A stretch of 64,000 bases of DNA from contig JADBKJ010000026.1 in NCBI GenBank assembly GCA_014896455.1, positions 1 through 64,000 of the forward strand. The letters run 5' to 3'. The DNA is from Thermoanaerobacter sp. Lineage in GTDB: Bacteria; Bacillota; Thermoanaerobacteria; Thermoanaerobacterales; Thermoanaerobacteraceae. The notes beneath the pieces were generated by a model. The model saw nothing but the letters and a program-made list of their open reading frames with translations. It was not told where the DNA came from and made no database searches. Made by a program: the position numbers and the translations under genes. Of the stretch, positions 19,450 to 28,138 are shown piece by piece (within the stretch, counting starts at the first letter, position 1; the number at the start of each line of letters is the position of its first letter).

Positions 19450-20694
19450 TTATCTGTCTTTCTTAAAGATGTTTTTAAATATTTCTTTTAGTTTTTTTAC
19501 AAATATTCCCTCCTCATTGATTTCATAAATCATAGAAGTTGCCTTTGGCACTATTAAAATCCCTAATCCCAAAATTCCCTGTGGATCCTTATATTCATAG
19601 TTAGTATAATTGCCATTTAAATCTTTTACAGTGATCCACATCACAGAAGGCCGTTCATTGAGTATTCGTATTATATCATCTGGGTCATTAATAGGAATAT
19701 CATTAATTTTTAATATTACATCCCCCGGTTTAATTCCCATTTCTCTGGCGGGAGAACCTTTTGCTGTCGCTAAAATCATCACTCCTGTATCTGGCGCTAC
19801 AAAAAGAGGTGGATTTTCCCTTTCTTCTCTTTGGCCTATTAAAATTAAAAGCTCATGAGCCACTGGAGCAAAAATAGCTGCTAAATATTGAAATAATTTA
19901 ATATAGTTTCCTAATATCGCAAATATAATCAAAACTATACTAAAGAAAAATAAACGTATAGAAGAAATTCGCGTTTTATTTTCTGGAAGTTGTGTTAAAG
20001 CTAAATCTCCGTATCCTAAAGCTGCAATTGCTGGCATCATCAAAAAAATTGCATTATTTAAATCAATTCCAGCCGGTTTGATAATGGGCCACCAATCTGG
20101 CATATTTACGCCCTGTCCCGTCATTGTTATCCCAGTAGCAATAGTTAATGCAGCAAAAGGAATAGGCCAAAATTTTTGCATAGTAAAGCCTCCTGCCACT
20201 CGCCCATCCTGAAGCCTTACAAAGATAGGAGTGGTATTTCTTGGACCATCTATATATATTAAAAGGCTTTCCATCAAATGAAGAATACCTACAATAGACA
20301 TAAGTGCAGGAACATTTATACTAGGAAATCCAAACATCAAGCTGGATAGGGAAACTATTCCTCCTGCATAAGAAAAACAAATATATCTGGGATTTACAAA
20401 CATTAACACTATAGCCAAAGGCCACACATACTGAAGCCCTACATTTTCTATTGTTATTCCTAAAAATATCATAAAAAAGCTCCCAATTATTGCAGCAATT
20501 ACACCATAAAAGATAGAGTCAAGAACCAATTCTTTCATTGGTTCTTGCTCATGTCCCATAATCTCTCTTTCTATAGCTATTTTATTTCTATACTGCATTA
20601 TCATTAGAATTATCACTATCCAGAAAAAAGGATTAAAAATTGACAAAGCTATTGTCTTTATTGCCATCCAAAAAACTTGAATAAAAGTTATCAT
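19450..20694 (-). CDS. PDZ-domain polytopic membrane protein (MinJ-like)
   Basis: A 414-residue protein with about seven to eight transmembrane segments in residues 1-290, then a cytosolic PDZ domain (about 300-375: GSPAREMGIKPGDVILKIND) and a basic tail. In Bacillus subtilis the division-site protein MinJ (YvjD) has this architecture and lies next to ctpB and ftsEX, the same order as here. MinJ-like is therefore supported by both architecture and synteny. No DivIVA or MinCD gene is in the window, so a role in division-site placement remains inference. Confidence 0.7.
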   Translation of the reverse strand: MITFIQVFWMAIKTIALSIFNPFFWIVIILMIMQYRNKIAIEREIMGHEQEPMKELVLDSIFYGVIAAIIGSFFMIFLGITIENVGLQYVWPLAIVLMFVNPRYICFSYAGGIVSLSSLMFGFPSINVPALMSIVGILHLMESLLIYIDGPRNTTPIFVRLQDGRVAGGFTMQKFWPIPFAALTIATGITMTGQGVNMPDWWPIIKPAGIDLNNAIFLMMPAIAALGYGDLALTQLPENKTRISSIRLFFFSIVLIIFAILGNYIKLFQYLAAIFAPVAHELLILIGQREERENPPLFVAPDTGVMILATAKGSPAREMGIKPGDVILKINDIPINDPDDIIRILNERPSVMWITVKDLNGNYTNYEYKDPQGILGLGILIVPKATSMIYEINEEGIFVKKLKEIFKNIFKKDR

Positions 20695-20703
20695 TTTAAC
20701 ACC

Positions 20704-21900
20704 CTACTTTATCTCACTTTTTACAATCTCAAAAGCTTTTATAAGCTGAGTATCTCTTTTTAAGTCAGGAGTATCTTGAATAGTGTAATTTGCAGGAAGC
20801 TCCACTACGTAATTTGGCTCAATTCCTTTGCCTTGAATATTTGTGCCATTTGGCGTGTAATATCTCGCAATAGTATATTTTAATCCTGTACCATCACCAA
20901 AATCAACAACAGTTTGTACCAGCCCTTTCCCAAAGGTAGTGGTTCCAACTAAAATTCCTACTTTTCTATCTTTTATTGCACCTGCTAAAATTTCTGAAGC
21001 ACTGGCACTGCCTTTATTTACAAGTACTACAATAGGCAATTCCAATCCTGGCCCTTTAGAATAATATTCTTTATTGTCAACCCTTCCTTTAGTCGTCACA
21101 ACAACTCCTTTAGGCAAAATTAAATTAGAAATATCTATAGTTTCCTCTAAAAGTCCACCAGGATTATCTCTTAAATCTATTATAAGTCCTTTCATTCCTT
21201 GAGATTTCAATCTATTAAGGGATGCTTTAAAGTCATCAGAAGTACTTTGATCAAACATTGTAATCTTAATATATCCAATCTTATCAGGAAGCATTTCCTC
21301 ATATACCGTTTCTAATTTTATTATCTCTCTTGTGATTGTCTTAGTAAAAGTTTTTCCTTCTCTCATTATAGTAAGCGTTACCTGTGTTCCTTGAGGTCCT
21401 CTCATCATTGCCACTGCCTCGTCTAAATTTTTGCCACTTACTTTTGTATTGTTCACTTCTACTATTATATCCCCGGATTTTATCCCTGCTCTTTCTCCTG
21501 GTGTATTTTTTATTGGAGAAACCACTACAATATGATCTTCTTTATCAACTGCTACAACTATACCTATTCCCCCATAAGTACCTGTAGTCTGTGCCATAAA
21601 ATCAGAAAACTCTTTTTTATTCATGTATACAGTATAAGGGTCTCCTAAAGAGTTGGCCATCCCTTTCATAGCGCCTTCTAAAAGAACTGAGGAGTTAACT
21701 TTATCAACATACCTATTTTCAAGAATTTTCTCAATATCAAAAAGCTTATTATATTCTTCTATCAACTGGTACTCCTCACGAGAAACGAGAACTTTACCAT
21801 TAGGAAGAGCCACTGATACTGCATTTGCTAACATAAAAGTTATAACATTTGTAACTATTAAAAGCACTGCTAATAAAATATAAAATGTTTTTTTTGCCAT
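20704..21900 (-). CDS. S41 C-terminal processing peptidase (CtpB-like)
   Basis: A 398-residue secreted or membrane-tethered serine protease. An N-terminal signal/transmembrane segment (about 5-27) precedes a PDZ domain (GERAGIKSGDIIVEVN, about residue 130) and the S41 core. The nucleophile Ser is in GSASASEILAGA and the general-base Lys in TTFGKGLVQ. In Bacillus the orthologous position next to ftsEX is ctpB, which cleaves SpoIVFA during sporulation. Assignment to that role is by synteny. It lies 10 bp upstream of the MinJ-like gene. Confidence 0.85.
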   Translation of the reverse strand: MAKKTFYILLAVLLIVTNVITFMLANAVSVALPNGKVLVSREEYQLIEEYNKLFDIEKILENRYVDKVNSSVLLEGAMKGMANSLGDPYTVYMNKKEFSDFMAQTTGTYGGIGIVVAVDKEDHIVVVSPIKNTPGERAGIKSGDIIVEVNNTKVSGKNLDEAVAMMRGPQGTQVTLTIMREGKTFTKTITREIIKLETVYEEMLPDKIGYIKITMFDQSTSDDFKASLNRLKSQGMKGLIIDLRDNPGGLLEETIDISNLILPKGVVVTTKGRVDNKEYYSKGPGLELPIVVLVNKGSASASEILAGAIKDRKVGILVGTTTFGKGLVQTVVDFGDGTGLKYTIARYYTPNGTNIQGKGIEPNYVVELPANYTIQDTPDLKRDTQLIKAFEIVKSEIK

Positions 21901-21983
21901 AATTTCCCCACCTTTTTTAGTCTCTTAAAATTATATATGTGTGTTCTTTTTTATTATACAACATTCATGAAATAAAAAAAACA

Positions 21984-22003
21984 GACTGGTTATTTTAACC
22001 AGT
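21984..22003. terminator. Terminator of the M23 peptidase gene
   Basis: ACTGGTT and AACCAGT pair around ATTTT (loop on the plus strand). On the minus strand the stem is followed by CTGTTTTTTTTATTTC, a strong U-tract. The stop of the M23 gene lies in the stem region. Confidence 0.75.
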
Positions 22004-23129
22004 CCATCGGATCTACAGGAACACCGTTTTTGCGCACTTCAAAGTGCAAATGAGGCCCTGTACTTAAACCTGTACTTCCTGCCTTCGCTATAACTTGACC
22101 TCTTTCAACCATATCTCCCTCTTTAACTAATAAAGCAGAATTATGACCATACAAAGTGGATATTCCGTCTCCATGGTCTATAATTACTGCATATCCATAT
22201 CCACCGTAATAACCTGCAAAAATTACTTGTCCATCTGCCGCAGCTACTATTGAAACCCCCGTTTCGGCAGCAATATCAATTCCCGTATGCATTCTACTCT
22301 GTTTAAGTATAGGATGATATCTCATTCCAAAAGGTGAGGTTATAACACTACTAGAAGGAACAGGCCATAAGAGTTTTCCACCACCATATTTAATTTTTGA
22401 CTTTGCTTGTAATTGTTGAATAACTGTTTCTAGTTGTTTTGATTGTTGTAATAACTCGTCTTCCTGTTGTTCATATAGTTTTTGCTGCCTCTCTAAATCT
22501 CTCATTAAACCTTCCCGCGAAGCCATAGCTACTTGTAATTCCCTTTGTCGAGAAACAATTTGATTTTTATAATTTTGCGCTTCTTTTTGCATTTGTGCTA
22601 ATTCTTCCTCTTTTTGTTCAATAAGTTCTCTTTGTTGCTTATAGGATTCAAATAAATTCGAATCAAAATCTACTATACGTTTTACAATATCCAATCGTGT
22701 TATAAAATCTCCAAAATTTTTGGCACCAAGAAGCACATCTAAATATCCCCATTCTCCACTTATGTATATAGCCCTTATGCGCTCCTTCATTGTTTGGAAC
22801 TGGTTTTTTTCCTTTTGTTTGGCCGCTTCTAATTCTTTGCGCGTTTTGTTAAGTTTTGCAGTAATATCAGACAATTGTTTTTGTGCATTTGCTAATTCTT
22901 GCTGTGTAGCATTAAGTTTTTTATCTAAATCTGCTATTTGAGCAGCAATATCATTTTTTTGATTAATTACTTCTTCCTTTTTCTTTTTAGTCTCAGTTAT
23001 GGATTTTTGAATTTGATTTAATTTGTTTTTAGCATCTTGAAGCTGGTCCGCTTTTGGATAGGACGTAAAGAGCAGGGTAAAGAAAAATATGACAGCAAAG
23101 AGTAGCCATTTCCACCTGTATCTTCGCAA
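21990..23129 (-). CDS. M23 peptidase with long coiled coil (EnvC/CwlO-like, FtsEX partner)
   Basis: Secreted murein endopeptidase. A signal/transmembrane segment is followed by a coiled coil (about residues 30-245, rich in K, Q and E heptads) and a LytM/M23 domain with zinc motifs HTGID and HLHFE. Proteins of this architecture are activated by FtsEX, and this gene directly follows ftsX. The start is best placed at TTG 23129 (about 379 residues): AAGGGGG lies 8 bases before it. The ATG at 23159 overlaps the ftsX stop and has no such site. Confidence 0.85.
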   Translation of the reverse strand: MRRYRWKWLLFAVIFFFTLLFTSYPKADQLQDAKNKLNQIQKSITETKKKKEEVINQKNDIAAQIADLDKKLNATQQELANAQKQLSDITAKLNKTRKELEAAKQKEKNQFQTMKERIRAIYISGEWGYLDVLLGAKNFGDFITRLDIVKRIVDFDSNLFESYKQQRELIEQKEEELAQMQKEAQNYKNQIVSRQRELQVAMASREGLMRDLERQQKLYEQQEDELLQQSKQLETVIQQLQAKSKIKYGGGKLLWPVPSSSVITSPFGMRYHPILKQSRMHTGIDIAAETGVSIVAAADGQVIFAGYYGGYGYAVIIDHGDGISTLYGHNSALLVKEGDMVERGQVIAKAGSTGLSTGPHLHFEVRKNGVPVDPMDWLK

Positions 23130-23151
23130 TGCTATTTCCCCCTTGTAAATT

Positions 23152-24045
23152 TTACACATTCAAGAATCTTTTAATTGAAAATCCACTTCCTAAGGCTCCA
23201 ATTATTGCACCAATTAAAGAAAAATACAACAAAATGTCCCCCACTATTTTTTCTAAAGGCAATAGTTGAAACACTATTAATTTATTATTAATAATATCAA
23301 GCATATATCCATAAATTAAAACTAATAGTGCAACTGATAACAAGGCACCTACCAGTCCTAATACTACACCTTCAATCAAAAAGGGCCATCGTATAAACCA
23401 ATCAGTCGCTCCAATATACTTCATTATGTTGATTTCTCTTCTTCTTGCAAAAACTCCCAATTTTATTGTGTTGGAAATTATGACAATTGAAATTATAAAG
23501 AGAATAAGTATAATGGAAAGCCCCACTATCCTTACTATCTTTATAATTCCAAGAAGCTTATCTACAACATCTTGTCCATAACTTACCTTGTCAACTCCAT
23601 TTATCTGCTTTATCTCGTTTGAAATATCTTTCATTAAACCAGCATCTTTCACTTTTACTATATAAGATTGGGGAAGGGGATTGTCCTCTTCTAAACCTTC
23701 TGCTAAATAGCTTTTATCTCCTAATTGTTGTTTAAATTTTTGTAAAGCCTCTTCTTTAGATTCAAAAACTACCGAAGTAACACCAGGTATTGCTTTTATC
23801 TCATTACCTATTTGGCTAACTTCTTGCTCAGAAATATTATCCTTTAAAAACGCTTTAAGTTCTAATTGAGATTCCACCTGATTAGTCAAACTATTAACAT
23901 TTAAAATAATAACAAGAAACAAACCTAAAATAAGCATTGCTGCCATTACAGAAGTTATGGAAGCTATTGTCATAAGCCTATTTCTTGATAAATTGCTAAA
24001 ACCTTCTTTTAAAAAATATTTTAAATTTCTAAAGAGCATATCCAT
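23152..24045 (-). CDS. ftsX: Cell division ABC transporter permease FtsX
   Basis: Polytopic membrane subunit of FtsEX, which passes ATP hydrolysis by FtsE to an extracellular murein hydrolase. One transmembrane helix near the N-terminus, an extracellular domain (about 50-165) and three C-terminal helices follow the FtsX plan. The motif RREINIMKYIGATDWFIRWPF is the typical cytoplasmic coupling loop. ATG 24045 is favoured because AAGGGG precedes it at good spacing; ATG 24063 is an alternative. The start overlaps the end of ftsE. Confidence 0.92.
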   Translation of the reverse strand: MDMLFRNLKYFLKEGFSNLSRNRLMTIASITSVMAAMLILGLFLVIILNVNSLTNQVESQLELKAFLKDNISEQEVSQIGNEIKAIPGVTSVVFESKEEALQKFKQQLGDKSYLAEGLEEDNPLPQSYIVKVKDAGLMKDISNEIKQINGVDKVSYGQDVVDKLLGIIKIVRIVGLSIILILFIISIVIISNTIKLGVFARRREINIMKYIGATDWFIRWPFLIEGVVLGLVGALLSVALLVLIYGYMLDIINNKLIVFQLLPLEKIVGDILLYFSLIGAIIGALGSGFSIKRFLNV

Positions 24046-24715
24046 AAACACCCCTTGCTTCATCTCGTACTATGTTCCCTTTTTCCAGCGCTATTACCCT
24101 TTTTTTCATAGCATCTACTATGTCTTTTGCATGGGTGGCCATAACAACTGTAGTACCTCTTTTATTTATTTCAGAAATAAGTTTTACAATTTCCCAGGAA
24201 GTATCAGGATCCAGATTCCCCGTAGGTTCGTCTGCTATAAGAATAGAAGGTTCATTTACAATAGCTCTTGCTAAAGAAACCCTTTGTTGCTCTCCACCAG
24301 ACAGCTGCCTAGGATACTTCTCCGCTTTATCACTTAATCCTACTAATGACAATACCATCGGGACTTTTCTTCTTATCTCCTTCGGATGTGCTCCAACTAT
24401 TTCCATAGCAAAGGCAACATTCTCAAACACTGTTTTATTAGGAAGCAATCTAAAATCCTGAAAGACTACCCCCATACTTCTTCTTAAATAAGGTATCTCC
24501 CGCTTTTTAAGTTTTGTTATATCTTTTTTATTAATCACAATACTGCCAGAAGTGGGTTCTTCCTCTTTTAGCAATAATTTAATTAAAGTTGATTTACCTG
24601 CACCACTAGGCCCAACAATAAATACAAATTCTCCATTTTCAATTTCAAAACTAATATTTGAAAGAGCAATTATATCTTTATTGTATCTTTTAGATACATT
24701 TATAAATTTTATCAA
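24029..24715 (-). CDS. ftsE: Cell division ABC transporter ATPase FtsE
   Basis: Cytoplasmic ATPase of the FtsEX complex, 228 residues. Walker A GPSGAGKST, signature LSGGEQQRVSLARAI, Walker B SILIADEPTGNLD and the switch His in MATHAKDIV are intact. The start is TTG at 24715, 8 bases after GAGGTG on the minus strand. It lies 6 bp after a PucR-type regulator gene and overlaps ftsX, so the three share a transcript. Confidence 0.93.
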   Translation of the reverse strand: MIKFINVSKRYNKDIIALSNISFEIENGEFVFIVGPSGAGKSTLIKLLLKEEEPTSGSIVINKKDITKLKKREIPYLRRSMGVVFQDFRLLPNKTVFENVAFAMEIVGAHPKEIRRKVPMVLSLVGLSDKAEKYPRQLSGGEQQRVSLARAIVNEPSILIADEPTGNLDPDTSWEIVKLISEINKRGTTVVMATHAKDIVDAMKKRVIALEKGNIVRDEARGVYGYAL

Positions 24716-24721
24716 ATTTTC

Positions 24722-25780
24722 TCACCTCGAAATATCGTATAATTTTGTCAAAGTCATGATCGTCTTTAATAAGACAGCATCATCAAAATTCTTAGCATCC
24801 AGGCCTGTCATTTTAAAAATTTTATCGAGTCTATAAACTAACGTATTCCTATGGATGTATAACTCTCTGGCAGTCTCACTTAAATTTAGACTATTTCTAA
24901 AAAAAGCATTTAAGGTTTGTATCAATTCCTCATCTTTAAAAATGCCAAAATCAATATTTCTTTTCTTAATAAAATTATTTACTTTTTCTATATCAATTCC
25001 CCATAAAATTTCTGCAAAGCTGTAATCTTCGTAAATATATATTCCTTTTTCATCTTCCAATTTCTTACCAATAAGTAAGGCTATCTCTGCTTCCCTATAA
25101 GCGATATGTATATCCTCAATTGGCACAAAAGAAGAAGAACTGGCTATTTTTACTTTCATATAGCCTTCAGATTCTATCATATCTTTCATAGTTTTATAAA
25201 GTTCTATTAAAGAGTTATTTCCTTTGTAAGAAAATATCACTGCAAATCTTTTATCATCAAATTTCACAGTATATAAATTGCCTTTATCAAAAATGTTAGT
25301 AATTATCTTTATCGCATCGTCAATGTCATTATTCGATTCGACAATTGCTACTGTGTATTTCACATTCTTATTTATTTTATATTTTTCAGCATAATACGAC
25401 ACTAAATTTACGCTTAATTTACCTGTTAAAGCCTCTATCAAAAACTCTTCTCTATTATATTTCTGCAGTAATTGTTCAAAAATTAGAGAAATTAGATAAA
25501 GAACTTTTTTTGATTGTTCATCTTTTCCTTCTAAAGCGATAGTACAAAAGAGAGCATCATTGTAAAATATGTTATAGCATATAAATTCCCCTACTTCATA
25601 TATCTCTTTTTCATCAATATATTCTACATTTATCTTTAAAAATCCTGCTTTTTTTTCAAAAAAATCTTTGTCGCCGTAAATTAAATTTCCGGACTTATCT
25701 ATTATATATATGGGCATTTGAATATTTTTTTGAATATCGTAGGCTACCTTTTTTATAATGTCATAGCCGATCATTTTCAT
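24722..25780 (-). CDS. PucR/CdaR-type transcriptional regulator
   Basis: A 352-residue protein with a GGDEF-like regulatory middle part typical of the CdaR/PucR group and a C-terminal PucR helix-turn-helix (LSETARELYIHRNTLVYRLD, about residues 298-317). The N-terminal third (MIGYDIIKKVAYDIQKNIQM, then IYIIDKSGNLIYGD) looks like a sensor of the diacid/sugar-recognition type. The ligand is unknown. ATG codon 3 may be the true start, as GGTGG is only two bases from codon 1. It leads the ftsEX operon, so it may autoregulate cell-division genes (inference). Confidence 0.75.
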   Translation of the reverse strand: MKMIGYDIIKKVAYDIQKNIQMPIYIIDKSGNLIYGDKDFFEKKAGFLKINVEYIDEKEIYEVGEFICYNIFYNDALFCTIALEGKDEQSKKVLYLISLIFEQLLQKYNREEFLIEALTGKLSVNLVSYYAEKYKINKNVKYTVAIVESNNDIDDAIKIITNIFDKGNLYTVKFDDKRFAVIFSYKGNNSLIELYKTMKDMIESEGYMKVKIASSSSFVPIEDIHIAYREAEIALLIGKKLEDEKGIYIYEDYSFAEILWGIDIEKVNNFIKKRNIDFGIFKDEELIQTLNAFFRNSLNLSETARELYIHRNTLVYRLDKIFKMTGLDAKNFDDAVLLKTIMTLTKLYDISR

Positions 25781-25875
25781 ACCACCTTAATTTATAGTAT
25801 ACAATAATTATACACTATTTCCTAGAAGAAATAATAGGCAAATGTAAATTTATGTGGCATCTTGACACAAAAAAT

Positions 25876-25897
25876 AAAAGGCGGAATAACCGCCTTT
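25876..25897. terminator. Terminator of the sugar ABC ATPase gene
   Basis: AAAGGCGG pairs with CCGCCTTT around AATAA. On the minus strand it is followed by TATTTTTTGTG, and the ATPase stop lies at the stem edge. Confidence 0.75.
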
Positions 25898-27020
25898 AGC
25901 TTATTACTCTATTCAAAATTGTCATTTCTGTTTCTTTGTCAAACATGTGCAATTTATTTATATCAAATCCTATTTTAATTACGTCTCCTGCTTTTGCTCT
26001 TGTTCTTGGATCTACTCTTGCTGTCAATGAAACACCATTCACATCTAAATATAGAAATGTCTCTGGCCCCATTAGCTCTGTAACTTCTACTTTTGCTTCG
26101 ACTACAGCCTCTGGATATGCTTCCAAGAACACTTCTTCGTCATGCAAATCTTCTGGCCTTATTCCTAGCACAATTTCTTTTCCAACGTAGCTTGGATCTT
26201 TTAATCTTTTTAAAATCCCTTCTGGCACCAAAACGCTGAATCCCTTAAAAGTAGCATATACTTTGCCATTCTTATTTTCTAATCTTGCATCAATAAAATT
26301 CATCTGAGGACTTCCAATAAATCCAGCAACAAATAAATTACTTGGATAATCATAAATAGTCTGCGGTTTATCTACTTGCTGAATAACTCCATCCTTCATA
26401 ACTACTATTCTTGTACCCATTGTCATAGCTTCTGTTTGGTCGTGGGTAACATATATGAAAGTCGTCTGCAATCTATCGTGTAGTTTAGCCAGCTCGGTTC
26501 TCATTTGTACTCTCAATTTTGCATCTAAGTTGGACAAAGGTTCATCCATCAAAAATACTTTTGGATTGCGGACAATAGCACGCCCCAATGCAACCCTCTG
26601 TCTTTGTCCACCTGACAAAGCTTTTGGTTTCCTGTTTAAGTATTCTTCCAATCCTAAAATTCTAGCTGCTTCTTTTACTTTTCTATCAATTTCCGCTCTT
26701 GGAACCTTTCTAAGTTTAAGACCAAAAGCCATATTGTCATACACTGTCATATGAGGATAAAGAGCATAATTTTGGAATACCATTGCGATATCCCTATCTT
26801 TTGGTGGCACGTCATTCACAAGTTTGCCATCAATATAAAGTTCGCCTTGAGATATTTCCTCAAGTCCTGCTATCATTCTCAATGTTGTAGTTTTACCACA
26901 GCCAGAAGGTCCAACCAATACTATAAACTCTTTGTCCTGAATTTCTAGATTAAAATCTTTAACTGCGGTAACACCGCCTGGATAGACTTTGTAAACATGT
27001 TTTAGTACAACATCAGCCAT
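25896..27020 (-). CDS. Sugar ABC transporter ATPase (UgpC/MsmX/MalK type)
   Basis: A 374-residue ATPase that powers CUT1-type sugar importers. Walker A GPSGCGKTTT, signature LSGGQRQRVALGRAI, Walker B VFLMDEPLSNLDAKL and the C-terminal TOBE/MalK regulatory domain are present. It stands alone with no permease or binding protein nearby, as expected for the shared MsmX-type ATPase that serves several importers. A cre-like site overlaps the likely transcription start. Start ATG follows AGGGGG. Confidence 0.88.
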   Translation of the reverse strand: MADVVLKHVYKVYPGGVTAVKDFNLEIQDKEFIVLVGPSGCGKTTTLRMIAGLEEISQGELYIDGKLVNDVPPKDRDIAMVFQNYALYPHMTVYDNMAFGLKLRKVPRAEIDRKVKEAARILGLEEYLNRKPKALSGGQRQRVALGRAIVRNPKVFLMDEPLSNLDAKLRVQMRTELAKLHDRLQTTFIYVTHDQTEAMTMGTRIVVMKDGVIQQVDKPQTIYDYPSNLFVAGFIGSPQMNFIDARLENKNGKVYATFKGFSVLVPEGILKRLKDPSYVGKEIVLGIRPEDLHDEEVFLEAYPEAVVEAKVEVTELMGPETFLYLDVNGVSLTARVDPRTRAKAGDVIKIGFDINKLHMFDKETEMTILNRVIS

Positions 27021-27038
27021 TTTTAGATTCCCCCTATT

Positions 27039-27064
27039 AGAAAACGTTTGATGTTTTTATTATA
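27039..27064 (-). promoter_or_regulatory. Candidate -10 box and cre-like site upstream of the sugar ABC ATPase
   Basis: On the minus strand TATAAT occurs at 27059-27064. The plus-strand sequence AGAAAACGTTTGAT at 27039-27052 resembles a CcpA operator around the central CG and would overlap the start of transcription. HprK in this window makes CcpA control plausible. The right half of the site matches poorly and the -35 box is weak. Confidence 0.35.
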
Positions 27065-27128
27065 ATACCATTTCTCTTTCTTTACTATCGTCAATAAATA
27101 TGATATTTAGCACAAATTTTTGTACAAT

Positions 27129-27185
27129 ATATCTACAATAGTAGATATTTCAGTTTGTTGACAAAGTTAAAAAATATTCAAAGGA
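27129..27185 (+). repeat. Solo end fragment of the 264-bp repeat, next to a hairpin
   Basis: The 35 bases at 27151-27185 (beginning CAGTTTGTTGACAAAGTTAA) are identical to the outer end of the 264-bp repeat found at 38792-39055 and 57646-57909; identity stops abruptly after AAAGGA. Just outside the end is a perfect 8-bp hairpin, ATATCTAC-AATA-GTAGATAT (27129-27148), followed by TT. This matches the hairpin-TT-CAG junction of the full copies. Confidence 0.8.
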
Positions 27186-27233
27186 ACACTAATATCCCAT
27201 CAATAGCAATCAAACTCAAAAAAACAGATAGTT

Positions 27234-27692
27234 TCACTGTTTCCCCCTCCTCATCCATGGGGACAATTTAAAAATAGTGATGAGATTCCCTAAGGCCAAA
27301 AGTGCTGCCACGTCTATAATTAGACTATATAAATAATGCCAGTGAAGATACTTTAGTACCCCTATATGCATTAATGAATATTCCATTACAAAAAATAATA
27401 CTGTTAAAACAATCACATTTATAAAGCGCAAAATATTATTTTTAGGATATGTTTGTGCATACAATGCCCCTATGCAAAAAGGTGCACCCAAAGTAAAAAA
27501 TAAACTTGAATCAAAGATCCTAATGACAACATTAGAAAAATCGTAAAGATTAAGACCAATTGCAATTTTATCTACAACAAGTTGAAAGCTTAAAGCTAAT
27601 AGGCCTCCCCATACAGTATATTTTATATACCTCCAATCAACTAACAAAAAGAAAATAATCCATGAAACTACGAAAGTTATTATCCAGGGCAT
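27234..27692 (-). CDS. Small integral membrane protein (CBO0543-like)
   Basis: A 152-residue protein with about five transmembrane helices and almost no soluble part. It begins MPWIITFVVSWIIFFLLVDW and ends with a short basic tail (MRRGKQ). It resembles the CBO0543 family of unknown function as I recall it. It is monocistronic between the ABC ATPase and the riboswitch. ATG follows GAGGTGG. Nothing in the sequence indicates a substrate. Confidence 0.6.
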   Translation of the reverse strand: MPWIITFVVSWIIFFLLVDWRYIKYTVWGGLLALSFQLVVDKIAIGLNLYDFSNVVIRIFDSSLFFTLGAPFCIGALYAQTYPKNNILRFINVIVLTVLFFVMEYSLMHIGVLKYLHWHYLYSLIIDVAALLALGNLITIFKLSPWMRRGKQ

Positions 27693-27757
27693 TTATACCA
27701 CCTCTTATTTAGTTTACCCATTTTTTAATTTCTAATAAAAAATTTTTTGAAAATCTA

Positions 27758-27786
27758 TTGACAGCTGTTTTCATAAATGATATTAT
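27758..27786 (+). promoter_or_regulatory. Housekeeping promoter of the lysine riboswitch-lysA unit
   Basis: TTGACA at 27758-27763 and TATTAT at 27781-27786 are separated by 17 bases. The predicted transcript starts just before the hairpin and aptamer described next. Confidence 0.75.
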
Positions 27787-27808
27787 AATAAAAAAATTGA
27801 ATAACAAT

Positions 27809-28013
27809 ACCTCATCTTCTTGGAAGGTGAGGTAGAGGCGCGGGTCATCAAGAGTAGTATACCAGAGGTATTTAAGGGCCTAGGAAGGTATATGAAAGGG
27901 ATGCTCGCCGAAGCGCGTAAATTCCTTAAAGTTTACGCAGCTGGGCCTATGCCAAATAGGTATAGGACTGTCACTGGAGGTTTCCCGAGCCTTCAGTGAA
28001 GAGCTATCTCGCT
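27809..28013 (+). promoter_or_regulatory. Lysine riboswitch (L-box) with 5' extra hairpin
   Basis: The conserved L-box core is easy to recognise: GAGGTAGAGGCGCG, then AAGAGTAGTAT, GAAAGGGATGCTCGCCGAAG, GCTGGGCC, GGACTGTCAC and a closing GAGCTATCTCGC. P1 is GAGGTAG (27829-27835) with CTATCTC (28004-28010). Upstream, ACCTCATCTTC (27809-27819) can pair perfectly, allowing one G-U, with GAAGGTGAGGT (27823-27833), which consumes the 5' strand of P1. The aptamer senses L-lysine and would switch off lysA when lysine is plentiful. Confidence 0.93.
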
Positions 28014-28029
28014 ATAGGGGGAAGGAGGT

Positions 28030-28098
28030 ATTGCCCATGTCTATGTGCAAAATAGGCAGCTGAGGTAATACTTAGCTGTATTTTATTTTGTTTTTTAG
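28030..28098 (+). terminator. Riboswitch expression platform: terminator and antiterminator
   Basis: CAGCTGA (28057-28063) pairs with TTAGCTG (28072-28078) and is followed by TATTTTATTTTGTTTTTT, a clear intrinsic terminator. Its loop contains GGTAATAC, which can instead pair with GTATTGCC at 28028-28035. That alternative stem would break the terminator. The choice fits lysine-controlled attenuation. Confidence 0.75.
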
Positions 28099-28138
28099 TT
28101 TCATAATTTAAATTATTAAAGTAAATGAGGTTGATAGA

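Noticed and set aside
25853-25866. ATCTTGACAC near the PucR-like gene as another IS end
   Set aside because: Only 10 bases match and the sequence contains a TTGACA-like promoter hexamer, so chance or a promoter explains it.
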